This document shows positions 9,493 to 18,503 of a stretch of 64,000 nucleotides of DNA, piece after piece. The position numbers and the translations under genes were made by a program. Origin of the DNA: Emiliania huxleyi CCMP1516 (taxonomy: Eukaryota > Haptophyta > Isochrysidales > Noelaerhabdaceae); contig NW_005195300.1 of the NCBI RefSeq assembly GCF_000372725.1, positions 38,915 through 102,914 on the forward strand, read 5' to 3'. The notes under the pieces are model-generated. The model saw nothing but the letters and a program-made list of their open reading frames with translations. It did no database searches and had not been told where the DNA came from. Within the stretch, counting starts at the first letter, position 1, and each line of letters opens with the position of its first letter.

Positions 9493-9592
9493 CACAAAGA
9501 ACCCTGCACAAAGACCGCAGGGCGGGGACCTGTTCCTTTTTACCCATCTCCTAGTAGAGGTGTGTCCGTTTTATTTATTTATTTATTTCACC
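9493..9592 (+). repeat. R2 dispersed repeat with TTTA tail
   Basis: CTGCACAAAGACCGCAGGGC...GACCTGTTCCTTTTTACCC..., ending in (TTTA)n. A close second copy in the same orientation lies at 58262-58350. The shared segment is about 85 bp and ends in the simple tail, as the 3' ends of some SINE/LINE families do. Confidence 0.75.
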
Positions 9593-10975
9593 TCCGGCCC
9601 AGGCAGCCCCTGTGACGAGCGCGCCGACGGTGCCTAGCACGCAAGCCACCGCCACCGCGGCCTCTCTCAGGAAGCCGAGCAGCAGCGCGGGCCGAGCGCT
9701 GCGCCGCCGGCCGCCCTTGGCGTCTCGCACGCGAGCCGCGGGCACCGCGCAGAGGAGCGAGATCGCGTCGGCGACCAGCTCGCGCTCGGAGCGCACGAGG
9801 TGTGGGATCAGCGCGACGTCACGCCAGGCCGCACGCGAGTGCAACGTCTTCGCGTGAGACTGCGCAGCCTCCTCCTCGTCCTCTGCCGCCGTCGTGTCAG
9901 CGCGCACGAGCCCGTCCTCCAGGTCCACCACCACGCCCTTGACCGGCGTCGGCTCGACTCTCATCGTCGCATCGCACGGCTCGCGCTCGCCGAGGTGGGC
10001 GCAGCGCGGCATCTCCACCTTGTGCGCCTCCCACGCCCCAAAGTGCCGCGGCTTGAAGGCGGCGAGCAGTGCGATCACATCCCACGGGATGAAGCCGCGC
10101 TGCAGCCGCGAGGACCTGCGCCAGCGCGAGCCGTCAGGGAGCCTGGGCGCGACGCGAGCGTTGACGAGCCACGGCATCACGCGCGTCTGCAGCCGCGCCT
10201 TTTTCAGCAGCGCGCACGCGGCGGCCTCGCCGTTGGCCTCCTCGCCGGAGTCCTCGCCGTCGCCAAACGCGGAGCAGCACCGCGCCTCGAGCGTTTCGAC
10301 GTCGTCGGAGGTGAAGGCGACCTGAGCGCACGTCTGGATGGGCACGAGCATCGTCGGCACACTGCTCGCGAGGACCGCACGCGCCGACGCGCGATCGGAC
10401 GCGAAGTTGAGGCACATCTTGCCGCCGGTCAGCTCGCCGCCCATCAGGATGACGCGGCGGAGGCGTGGCTCGATCCCGGGATCCTTGGCGAGGGCGCGCG
10501 CGAGATTGGTCGCTGGACCGAGCGTGAGGACGGTCAGCCCATTGGGACCGCTCGCGTGCGCCGCCCGAATGATCAGGTCGGCCGCGGCATCGGAGGACGG
10601 CCAGTCTGGAGAGAGCCGATTCATCTTGCGCAACTTGGGCCAGGCGACATGCATGTCGCGCCAGCCATACCCGCGAGCGATGCCGTGCTGAAAATCGGCA
10701 GAGGTGACTCCGGCCGTGCGCAGCAGCAGGTCCAGTCCAGGCGACGTGTGCTTGATGGGTGCGTTGCCGCCACAGACAGTCACGCCCACTATTCTGATGC
10801 CCGGTCGCGTCCGGTTGAGGGCGATGGCCATCAGCAGCGCCAGGTCATCATCCGCATCCAAACCCGTCCACACGAGCCCTCCAGGGTCGAGATCGATCAA
10901 TACCTCCTCCGGTGACGGGAGTGTCAAGGCACCTGCAAGGATTGCAAGTGATGGAAGAACCAGCAGCAGCTGCAT
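9575..10975 (-). CDS. Secreted inosine-uridine-type nucleoside hydrolase
   Basis: Intronless, 466 residues. The N-terminus MQLLLVLPSLAILAGALTLP is a signal peptide, which fixes the start at 10975. LIDLDPGGLVWTGLDADDDL, then ALLMAIAL, is a version of the family's Ca2+-binding DxDPGxDDxxAL block, enlarged by a short insertion. TVCGGNAPIKHT (family GNxxxxxxT), GPATNLARAL and VILMGGELTGGK are the next conserved blocks, and WDVIALLAA matches the C-terminal active-site region. Hydrolyses the N-glycosidic bond of nucleosides; secretion suggests salvage of external nucleosides or a vacuolar role (inferred). A hydrophobic C-terminal segment (ALLLGFLREAAVAVACVLG) could anchor it. The stop codon and AATAAA signals lie inside the TTTA tail of the R2 repeat. 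Confidence 0.8.
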   Translation of the reverse strand: MQLLLVLPSLAILAGALTLPSPEEVLIDLDPGGLVWTGLDADDDLALLMAIALNRTRPGIRIVGVTVCGGNAPIKHTSPGLDLLLRTAGVTSADFQHGIARGYGWRDMHVAWPKLRKMNRLSPDWPSSDAAADLIIRAAHASGPNGLTVLTLGPATNLARALAKDPGIEPRLRRVILMGGELTGGKMCLNFASDRASARAVLASSVPTMLVPIQTCAQVAFTSDDVETLEARCCSAFGDGEDSGEEANGEAAACALLKKARLQTRVMPWLVNARVAPRLPDGSRWRRSSRLQRGFIPWDVIALLAAFKPRHFGAWEAHKVEMPRCAHLGEREPCDATMRVEPTPVKGVVVDLEDGLVRADTTAAEDEEEAAQSHAKTLHSRAAWRDVALIPHLVRSERELVADAISLLCAVPAARVRDAKGGRRRSARPALLLGFLREAAVAVACVLGTVGALVTGAAWAGGEINK

Positions 10976-11497
10976 GCAGACGCGTCGGCGACGGTGCGAT
11001 GAGGGCGGGATCGGTGAGCCGCTGCTTTGCTTTGTCGCTGCCAAAGGCGCGCATAAGACGCCAACGTTTTTCTTTCTTTGGTCGGTGCGAAGGCGCCCGG
11101 CGGCCGCGCTTGGTGCCCACGCCGACCGGCTGCTCTCGCGGCGCCGAGGCGTACCGCTCCGGTCACGTATCGCGCGCTGCGAGGTGTCTTTCCGAGTGGT
11201 CTTTCCTGGCATGTGAGCGCTGGCTGCAGGCTGTGGAGACGCCAGGAAGCTCGTCTTCCATGCCTCTGCGGCCGTGGGCGTGCGGGCGTAGTGTTGGGGG
11301 ATGGGTGGTGATATCCAGAGCACATGCGGCACCCGCAACGTATCCCACAGCCCTGCTCCATCGTGCGCATGCTCACCTGCCAGCAGCACTGCGACCCGTC
11401 TCGAGCTCAGCCCGCTGGCGCTGCCCCCCCCCCCCCCCCCCTTGCGCCTTGCGCCTTGGGGCCGCCGCCGCCGGCTACCGCTCTCGCGCTCTCGTAC

Positions 11498-11812
11498 CTA
11501 CGTAGACTCGTGTACTCTACGCCGTGTAACCATCGGCGGCTCCGGCGCCTCGCGGGGCGGGTGTGGCGGCGGGGGCGGGGGCAGCGGCGGCGAGGGCGGC
11601 GGCGACGGCGGCGGCGCGGGGGGCGCGGGGTGGCAGCACGTGTACCCCGCGCCACGGAAGCCAAAGCAGTCTCGCTGGTTGCGGATGGCGGTCCAGCCGC
11701 GGCGGCAGACCGGCCCGTAGATGTCCTCCGGGTGTTTGCGGCGATGCCTCCGGCTGTTTGCGGCGGGCGGCTTGCTGCTCGCGGCGATGGCGAAAAACTC
11801 GTCTCGTCGCAC
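11498..11812 (-). CDS. Possible exon: Cys-rich head with Pro-rich rod
   Basis: Minus-strand frame with VCRRGWTAIRNQRDCFGFRG, then GYTCC, then HPAPPAPPPSPPPSPP. Short Cys-rich modules followed by a PPS rod are typical of secreted wall proteins elsewhere in this window. No clear start or splice partners. A poly-C tract at 11424-11441 lies just downstream. Confidence 0.3.
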   Translation of the reverse strand: MRRDEFFAIAASSKPPAANSRRHRRKHPEDIYGPVCRRGWTAIRNQRDCFGFRGAGYTCCHPAPPAPPPSPPPSPPLPPPPPPHPPREAPEPPMVTRRRVHEST

Positions 11813-12036
11813 ACCAAGGGCTTATGCTCTGGCGAGATGTGAGGCGTATGCGCCCAGGATGGGAGGGCGCATGCGTAACGACGCTGCTGAGATAAAACTT
11901 CTACAGATGCCATGCATGACCTAGTAGTGTCCCCAGCTATGGGCGTGTCCACGTGGAGGTATGGAGCCAGGTCGCAGGTGTGGGCGCGAGAATAGCTCCG
12001 CCATTCATGGAGGCAACCGATGCGCTGATAATCAGT

Positions 12037-12130
12037 ACATGCACATGGACATGGACATGGACATGCACATGACATGTTGTGCATGTGCATGTGCATGCAC
12101 ATGTGCATCTGCATGCGCATGTGTGTGGAG
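12037..12130. repeat. CATGGA/CATGTG microsatellite
   Basis: Hexamer runs, first CATGGA then CATGTGCATG, like 125-215. Confidence 0.85.
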
Positions 12131-12157
12131 GAAGGTGAAGAACAGTCAGGCTCGGAC

Positions 12158-12262
12158 TGGACACCAACGCGGTATGGGTGGACGTGGGACAGATGATGAC
12201 GACACGCTCGAGCGACACACAGACACACACAGGCTCACAACACACACAAAGCCAGCTGGGTT
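12158..12262 (+). repeat. R4 dispersed repeat, copy 1
   Basis: ACACCAACGCGGTATGGGTG, then GACG...GATGACG...AGCGACACACAGA...AGCCA. A second copy in the same orientation is at about 44303-44402. Function unknown. Confidence 0.7.
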
Positions 12263-12622
12263 GCCGCAACGGCCGGCCTCGCCAGCAGCGTTTCAGGTCG
12301 CGGTGCTCGCGGTGCTCGCCGTACAAGGACAAATGCAGGTCCAGGAACAAGGTACAGGTCGGCGGGGCCGCGCCTGGTAGGCCGCAGAAAGTCGCATCTT
12401 CGTCGTGCGGACACGCGCTAAGCCGACCTCCTGGACGGGTCTCCGAGAGGGGCCGGCCGCCTGCCGCAGAGGGAAGTTTGCCGTCTCGCGCAGCGCCTCG
12501 CACGCCGCCATCCTCGGCGGGCTGCCGTCCGGGCCGCGGAGGAAGCGCATCCTCTGCGTGCCTGGCTTCTCCCATCCGAGGAGCAGATCTCGACCGAGGA
12601 GCAGATCTCGAGCCCGGCTCGG

Positions 12623-14219
12623 TCAGTCTGCCTCCCGGAAGCCGACCCACGAGATGTAGGTCGTCCAGAGGAGGAAGCAGCCTGTGTGTATGTGGGGGGG
12701 AGGGGTGGGGGGGGGAGGAGGCTAAGAAAGGCTCAGGGAAGGCTCAGGGAAGGCTCAGGAGAGAGTCTCCCCTCCCCCGCCGCCTCGGCTGCTCTCGGCC
12801 CCTCTCGGCTGCTTCTGCCGTTGGTCCAGAGCGTGTTGTACTCGAGCGGGAGAAGGCGGAAGTTGAGCGCCTGCAGTCGAGATGTCGCAGAGATGTCGCC
12901 GAGATGTCGCCGAGATGTCGCCGAGAGGTCGCCGAGAGGTAGCCGAGATGTCACCGAGATGTCGCCGAGATGTCACCGAGAGGTCGCCGATATGTCGCCG
13001 ATATGTCGCCGAGATGTCACCGAGAGGTCGCCGATATGTCGCCGATATGTCGCCGATATGTCGCCGATATGTCGCCGATATGTCGCCGATATGTCGCCGA
13101 TATGTCGCCGAGATGTCGCCGAGATGTCGCCGAGATGCCGCCGAGAGGTCGCCGAGATGCCGCCGAGATGTCACCGAGATGTCGCCGAGAGGTCGCCGAG
13201 AGGTCGCCGATATGTCGCCGATATGTCGCCGATATGTCGCCGATATGTCGCCGATATGTCGCCGAGATGTCGCCGAGATGCCGCCGAGCGATAGAGACCG
13301 AGAGGTCGCCGAGAGGTCGCCGAGAGGTCGCGGAGAGATTGCGGAGAGATCGAGACGTAGCGGCCGATCTCGGCGAGTCTCGCGCTGGTCTCGCGCTCAT
13401 CTCGCCTGCGCCACGCCCCAAAAGTAGCAGGAGCGGCGCACTGTGGCGGGCAGGTCGCTCTTCAGCTTGCGGCCGAGCCGCCGCCGCTTCTCTCCGTTGA
13501 GCCTCAGGTACGGCTGGGGTGGGGCGGAGGAGGAGAGGCGGTGATGGAGGTGGAGAAGCGGGTGGTGGGTGGTGAGGGTGGCGGTGGAGCGAGTGGCGGT
13601 GGTGTGTGAGGGCGGAGGCGGTGAGGGCGGAGACGGCGAGGGCGGAAGCGGCGAGGGAGGCGCTGGCGGGGGCGGGAGCAGTGCGGGCGGAGGTGACAAG
13701 ACAAGGGCGGTGAAGACCATAGGTGGCGAGGAGGGTGGTGACGAGACAAGAGGTGGCGGAGGTCAGGGCTGCTGGAGGAGGCGCCTTGTCGCGGGTGAGG
13801 ACGACGAAGGTGAAGAAGCCGGCGTTCAAGCCCGGCGACATCACCGCCTGGTTGAGCGCGACCTTGCCCACGAGCTGCGCCGTCGAGCTCGCCGCGAGCG
13901 GGAAGAGGCGAGCGAGGAGCCGGAACCAAAAGAAGAGCATCAAGCCGCTCACGCTCGCGCCCCAGGCGGAGATCCACGCCGCACGAGAGACGTCCCACGA
14001 GCCGCGCCGCTCGACGGCCTGCGCCATCCCGTCGGCGAGCACCGAGAGGCTGGCGGCCGACAGCACGTTTGTCGTGATGGGCGCCGCCGCGAGCGCGGAC
14101 TGATAGGCTCCGACGAGCGGCGGCAGCGTGAGCGCTGCTCCACCGCGGAGGCGGTGTGCCGCGGCGAGGCCGTGACAGGAGGCGAGCGGGAGGAGGTGGA
14201 GGAGGAGGCCGAGCGGCAT
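12623..14219 (-). CDS. Mpv17/PMP22-family membrane protein
   Basis: Four exons on the minus strand, 14219-13785, 13513-13406, 12870-12819 and 12681-12623, join in frame into 217 residues. MPLGLLLHLLPLASCHGLAA is a signal-like leader. LVGAYQSALAAAPITTNVLS, SVLADGMAQAVERRGSWDVS and ALNQAVMSPG match the family's N-terminal and central membrane blocks. VAQ-ALNFRLLPLEYNTLWTN and FLLWTTYISWVGF match the C-terminal signature (NFxxVPxxYR...WxxYLSxxx). Members are small channel-like proteins of the mitochondrial inner or peroxisomal membrane; the leader here could instead mean plastid targeting. All three introns are GC-AG: ACAAG|GCGCC, CGCAG|GCGAG and CAACG|GCAGA. Intron 2 is filled by GCCGAGATGTC minisatellite. 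A partial copy of exon 1 lies at 16226-16435. Confidence 0.82.
12880..13330. repeat. GCCGAGATGTC / GCCGATATGTC minisatellite in Mpv17 intron 2
   Basis: About forty 11-12 bp units (GTCGCCGAGAT, GTCGCCGATAT, GTCACCGAGAG) fill most of intron 2. It ends just upstream of the acceptor CTGCAG|GCGCTC on the minus strand. Confidence 0.85.
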
Positions 14220-14408
14220 GGGAGTTCCCTGGGGGCCTGTGGTCTCTGCCCGACGTTTTTCTTGTTTCAGCATCGCTTTCCGCTTTCCATCGAGCCATCG
14301 AGTGGGCCGCTCAGCGCCGCCGCCCGCCACGCACGACCGCTTCAGCAAGACTCCACCGCCACCTCCCCCTCCAGCCGCGCCCCCCTGCCGCCCTCTCAGG
14401 CAGCCGCC

Positions 14409-15723
14409 ATGAGCCTCGAGGCCACCATCGCGCAAAAGACGGCTGGCACAGACGCGAGCGAGGTGCTGGAGCTGGTGCTGGATGGTGTCAAAGCGAGCAA
14501 AGTGACGGGCCTGAACCAATTCACCAAGCTCAAGGTGCTGCAGCTGAATGGGTGCGGGCTCACCTCGCTCGAGGAGTTCCCCACCCTACCCAACCTGCAG
14601 CGGCTCGAGCTGGCAGACAACGCGCTCTCGGACGGGCTCGACCACCTGCAGGACGCGGCGCTCATGCATCTGAAGGTGCTCGTCCTGGCGGGAAACAAGT
14701 TTTCGTCGCTCCAGGGCCTCGAATCTCTGGCGCGTGCCCCACCCGCGCCCTTCTGCGGCCCTGCCTCTTGCGGCGTCTGCGCGCGGCGCCGAGTCGCTCC
14801 TGCGCGGGCGTGCCGTGGCCACGGCTGCGTCAGGAGGCCGGGGCGCGGCGCCGCGGATGGCCCGCCCAACGGGATGCCGGCCGCGCGCTCCCGATGCGGG
14901 CGGTGGAGCCGGCCGCTTCCGGGCGGCCTTCTGCAGACATGTCGCAGCCCTCGCGGCGGCGGCGCGGCGTTGGCGCGGAGCGATGCCTCGCGGATGCTGA
15001 TGCCTCTCGGCGCCACTCCCTGCCCGTCGCAGGCGTCGCTCCCCAGCCTGCGCGAGCTCGACATGGAGGGCTGCGCCGTCGCGGAGGAGGACGCCTACCG
15101 CGAGACAGTCTTTGAGATGCTGCCGCAGATCAAGTACCTGGACGGCGTCGACGGGGACGGCGAGGAGAAGGACGAGGAGGAGGAGGACGAGGAGGAGGAG
15201 GACGACGACGACGACGAGGAGGCGGACGAGGACGTCGACTCGCTGCTCGATGAGGAGGGCTCCGAGCTCGGCGGCGACTCTGAGCTCGGCGAGGAGGCGC
15301 AACACATATCTCCCCACACCTCCTCACATCTCCTCACATCTCCTCACATCTCCCCGTCTCTCCGGAGGAGCTGTGCTCACAAGCCGAACTCGCACCCACA
15401 CATCTCACTCCGCGCACGCTCACCCTCCCCTGCTCTGGCCACATTCGGCCCCCCTCCCCCCTACACCCATATCGACCATCGGCGGCCGCTCCGGCGCGCA
15501 CCGGCGCGAGCCGCGTCTCCCCACAGCGTGCGGTGTGTGTGAGCAGGGGGCGGACGAGAGCGACCTGGGCGAGGGCGAGTCGGAGCTGGGCGAGGAGGAG
15601 GGCGAGGAGGGCGAGTCGGAGCTCGGAGACGAGGAGGGCGAGGAGGGCGTGTCAGAGGCGGACGGCGAGGAGGACGGCGGCTCCGACGCGGGCGAGGGCT
15701 CCGCCAAGCGCCAGAGGAGATAG
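14409..15723 (+). CDS. ANP32-like acidic leucine-rich nuclear phosphoprotein
   Basis: Exons 14409-14729, 15033-15296 and 15547-15723 are all phase 0 and give 253 residues. Leucine-rich repeats start at LELVLDGVKASKVTGLNQFT, continue through LKVLQLNGCGLTSLEEF and LQRLELADNALSDGLDHL to LKVLVLAGNKFSSLQGLESL. The LRR cap PSLRELDMEGCAVAEEDAYR, then ETVFEMLPQIKYLDGVDGDG, is the ANP32 signature. A long Glu/Asp tail follows and the protein ends in a basic SAKRQRR, a likely nuclear signal. Family roles are histone chaperoning and phosphatase inhibition. Both introns begin with GC (TCTCTG|GCGCG and GAGGAG|GCGCAA) and end in GCAG. Intron 2 holds CATCTCCT repeats. Head-to-head with the Mpv17 gene, 189 bp between the start codons. 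Confidence 0.88.
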
Positions 15724-16225
15724 CGACTTTTCCGGCGGCGTCGCGGCGCGCGCGCGCCGAGTCCGACTCGGCGCCTGGCGCCGCGCCTTTTAGGCTCAGA
15801 AGCGGACACGCGGTCCGGGCGGAGGCCTCTCTGTATTTGCATCAGGCGTTGGCCGCGGCGAGGCTCTTGCCCTAGCTTGGCGTAGGATGGTGCCGGCGCC
15901 TGCCTAGCGAGCCTGCCGCACACACCGTAACACGTCGGCCCGCTGCCACCGTGCGTGTGAGTACACATGTACGTACACATGGGCGGCGAGACAATCGTCA
16001 ATCCCCAGAGGCACAAAAAAGAGCTTTGCGAGAGGGCGGCATAACCATATCAATCTGCGTGGTGCGTGTACCTGGCGGGGGATTGTCCGACTGAGCTGCG
16101 TGTGCCGGCCGCTCCGGCGCCATACGCAAAAATCAAGAAGAAGAAAAAAACGAAAACAATTTTACCGCGCACCGCCGCAGCAGCCGACCAATTGGGCCCG
16201 CCGCCGCCCCCCGGGCCGCAGCAGC

Positions 16226-16435
16226 CGACCATGAGGAAACCGCCTCCGCGGCGGAGCAGCGCTCCGCACGCTGCCGCCGCTCGTCGGGGCCTACCAGTCC
16301 GCGCTCGCGCCTCGCGGCGGCGCCCATCACGACAAACGTGCTGTCGGCCGCCGGCCTGTCGGTGCTCGCCGACGGGATGGCGCAGGCCGTCGAGCGGCGC
16401 GGCTCGTGGGACGTCTCTCGTGCGGCGCCGAGCCC
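16226..16435 (+). pseudogene. Duplicated fragment of Mpv17 exon 1
   Basis: This plus-strand stretch repeats, in opposite orientation to the parent, the region at about 14030-14150. It encodes LVGAYQSAL and, in another frame, VLSAAGLSVLADGMAQAVER then RGSWDVSRAA. The frame is lost near 16310 by small length differences, and the homology ends near 16435 after the SRAA codons. No start and no further exons. A recent inverted partial duplication about 2.2 kb from its source. Confidence 0.75.
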
Positions 16436-16531
16436 GGTCTTCAGTGGACGCCGGGTGCGCCTACAGTACAGCGAGCGCCCCCAGGTAAGCGCGCGAGCGC
16501 GAGAGTTGCAGCGCGAGAATTGCGGCAAGCC

Positions 16532-17773
16532 TTACTGGCCGACTGGCGTACGGCCGCAGCCGGGGCAGCGGCGCCAAAACTCATCGCCAGCGGCAGAGGA
16601 AGGCTCGGGTGGCGGCGGCGGCGGCGGCGGCGCGCCAGCGGCAGAGGAAGGCTCGGGTGGCGGCGGCGGCGGCGGCGGCGCGGTGAGATCGCTAGTGTCC
16701 CTGCCCGCCTCCCTGCAGGCGCGGAAGAGCGCCGCCTCCTCTGCGGTGGCGAAGCAGCCGAGTGAGACTTGCTTGCCGCCAACCGTAACCTGCAGCTTGT
16801 ACTTCTTGCTGCCTGTCTGCTTCGGGGTGAAGTACACGCCCTTGTATCCGGTGTTGCTGCCGCTGCTCGTAGCCAGGGCCAGACCCTCCCTCTCCGCCTG
16901 CCGTATCGCCTCGGCGCCAGCGGCAGTGGGAGCAGCGCGAGGCTGCAGCAGCTTGGCGGCGTCGGCGCGGCCGTACTCCGAGCGAGCGTAGGCGGTGGCC
17001 GCCTCTTCGGCGGTGTCAAAGTAGCCGAGGCGGAGACGCTTGCCGCCATTCCCCCTCGCCTCGTACTTCTTTTCGCGGCGGTTGAAGGTCACGCCCTTGT
17101 AGCCAGTCGTGGACGTGTTGATGTTGGCCGGGATCAACTCGAGGCGCTCGGAAACCTGTGGTGAGTTCGCGCGAGCGGGCGACATGCGACAAAGAAAGTT
17201 GCGCGTCCGGGATGGGGGCGGCGGGGGCGCGGGGCGGGGCGGGGCGGGGCAGCGGCTCTCCTCTTCCTGCTGCTTTGTTGGCTGCAGCCTCTCGTTGCAG
17301 GCGCGCTCCGAGAGCACCTCGTTCGCGAGGAAGGCGCTGTCCTGCGCGGCCGTGCGGCCGCGCTTGGCGGGGCGCGAGGAGTCCGAGTCGGACTCGGCGG
17401 CGGATGGCGGGAGCGGCGCGGCGAGCGACGAGATCCGCGCGAGCGGGTACCGCTGCACGCGCGAGAAGGTGAGCGTATCTCCCTCGGCGACGTCGACCTC
17501 GCCATTCTTGCCGATCAGCTTGCTGTTGATGAAGGTCCCGTTCGATGACGTGTCCACCAGCCGCACGCGGGGAAGCTCGGTGCCCGACTCGGCGCCCACG
17601 CAGTGCAGCGTGCAGTGCGCCGAGGAGACGAACGGAACGGGGATGACCACGTTCGCCTGGTGGGTGCGCCCGACAACGATTGCGCTCGCGCCCCTGAGCT
17701 CCACGACACGGGGCGTCGCGTCCGCCTCGTCGACGATCTCGAGGGCGCCCCACGACTGGCCCGCCTCCACCAT
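16532..17773 (-). CDS. FHA domain plus two AP2-like domains
   Basis: 413 residues from MVEAGQSWGALEIV; an upstream exon starting MATTSLANRSASVSSE near 17925 is possible. Residues about 20-100 are an FHA domain (ASAIVVGRTHQANVVIPVPF, VSSAHC, LVDTSSNGTFINSKLIGKNG), a phosphothreonine-binding module. Next comes a Pro/Ser linker with a basic PAKRGRT. Then two AP2-like domains: TGYKGVTFNRREKKYEARGN...LGYFDTAEEAATAYAR and TGYKGVYFTPKQTGSKKYKL...LGCFATAEEAALFRA. The pairing suggests a phospho-regulated DNA-binding protein (inferred). The C-terminus has a 57-bp tandem duplication giving APPPPPPPPEPSSAAG twice. The linker around 17170-17290 may hide an intron, since an acceptor-like CACCACAG lies just before VSERLELIPA. 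Confidence 0.75.
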   Translation of the reverse strand: MVEAGQSWGALEIVDEADATPRVVELRGASAIVVGRTHQANVVIPVPFVSSAHCTLHCVGAESGTELPRVRLVDTSSNGTFINSKLIGKNGEVDVAEGDTLTFSRVQRYPLARISSLAAPLPPSAAESDSDSSRPAKRGRTAAQDSAFLANEVLSERACNERLQPTKQQEEESRCPAPPRPAPPPPPSRTRNFLCRMSPARANSPQVSERLELIPANINTSTTGYKGVTFNRREKKYEARGNGGKRLRLGYFDTAEEAATAYARSEYGRADAAKLLQPRAAPTAAGAEAIRQAEREGLALATSSGSNTGYKGVYFTPKQTGSKKYKLQVTVGGKQVSLGCFATAEEAALFRACREAGRDTSDLTAPPPPPPPPEPSSAAGAPPPPPPPPEPSSAAGDEFWRRCPGCGRTPVGQ

Positions 17774-18169
17774 GTTGAGGCCGAGTTGGAGCACTCCCGG
17801 GAATGCTGAGCGGACCCCGCGAGGTACGAGGCCAGCACAGCGAGGCGCCCACGTAGCCGTCCGAAGTCGCGTCAGGTTCGCTCGACACGCTAGCGGAGCG
17901 GTTGGCGAGGCTAGTGGTGGCCATAGTCTGGTCCCCTAGGGGGTCGATGGGTCGGCCCGCGCCCTCCTTCCCAAGCTGCGCCGGCCGCCGCGCGCGCCGC
18001 TTCGGCGTCGGGCCAGAATCCAGGGCTGCGGCTGGAAGAGCGACGCGAGCCGAGCCATCGACCCACCTACCCTCTCGTACACCGCATGCCACGCACTTCT
18101 GCACGTCGCGACAGCCGCGTCGTGCAAATCCCACGTGACTTCACCCCATTGCGTGCGGCGCAGATAGCG

Positions 18170-18503
18170 ACAATGACCAACGCGCCCTCTTCTGCCTCTG
18201 GCGACGACCGCGCGTGGCGCACCTCGGCTGCTCGCCGACGGTGAAGCAGAACAGCAACTCAGGCCGGTGGTACATCGAGTGCCTCTACTGCAAGTCGAAG
18301 ACGCACGTCAAGATGTCGCTCAACAACCTACGCTCCAGAGGTGGGTCGCCCGCTCCACGACCCTCCCTCCCTACGGCGCGGCCCCCTTCGAGCCGCGAGA
18401 CTTTGGCACGCAGGCCGCAGCGCTGGCGGCAGTTCCACGCTTCATAGAGTGGATCGTTGACGGCTTCGCCAACGGGGCTCTGGCGGCAGCACCTCCACCC
18501 TGA
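18170..18503 (+). CDS. Hypothetical small two-exon gene
   Basis: A first exon ending at about 18341 (VKQNSNSGRWYIECLYCKSK, then THVKMSLNNLRS) runs to a CAGAG|GTGGGT donor. A second segment reads GAAPFEPRDFGTQAAALAAV, then PRFIEWIVDGFANG, with a stop at 18503. The two look like real protein but lie in different frames and the join is not fixed. The Cys-x2-Cys and GRWYIEC resemble a GRF-type zinc-binding start, only weakly. Confidence 0.35.

Noticed and set aside
9800-11216. Plus-strand frames over the nucleoside hydrolase
   Set aside because: The minus frame carries all family blocks and a signal peptide.
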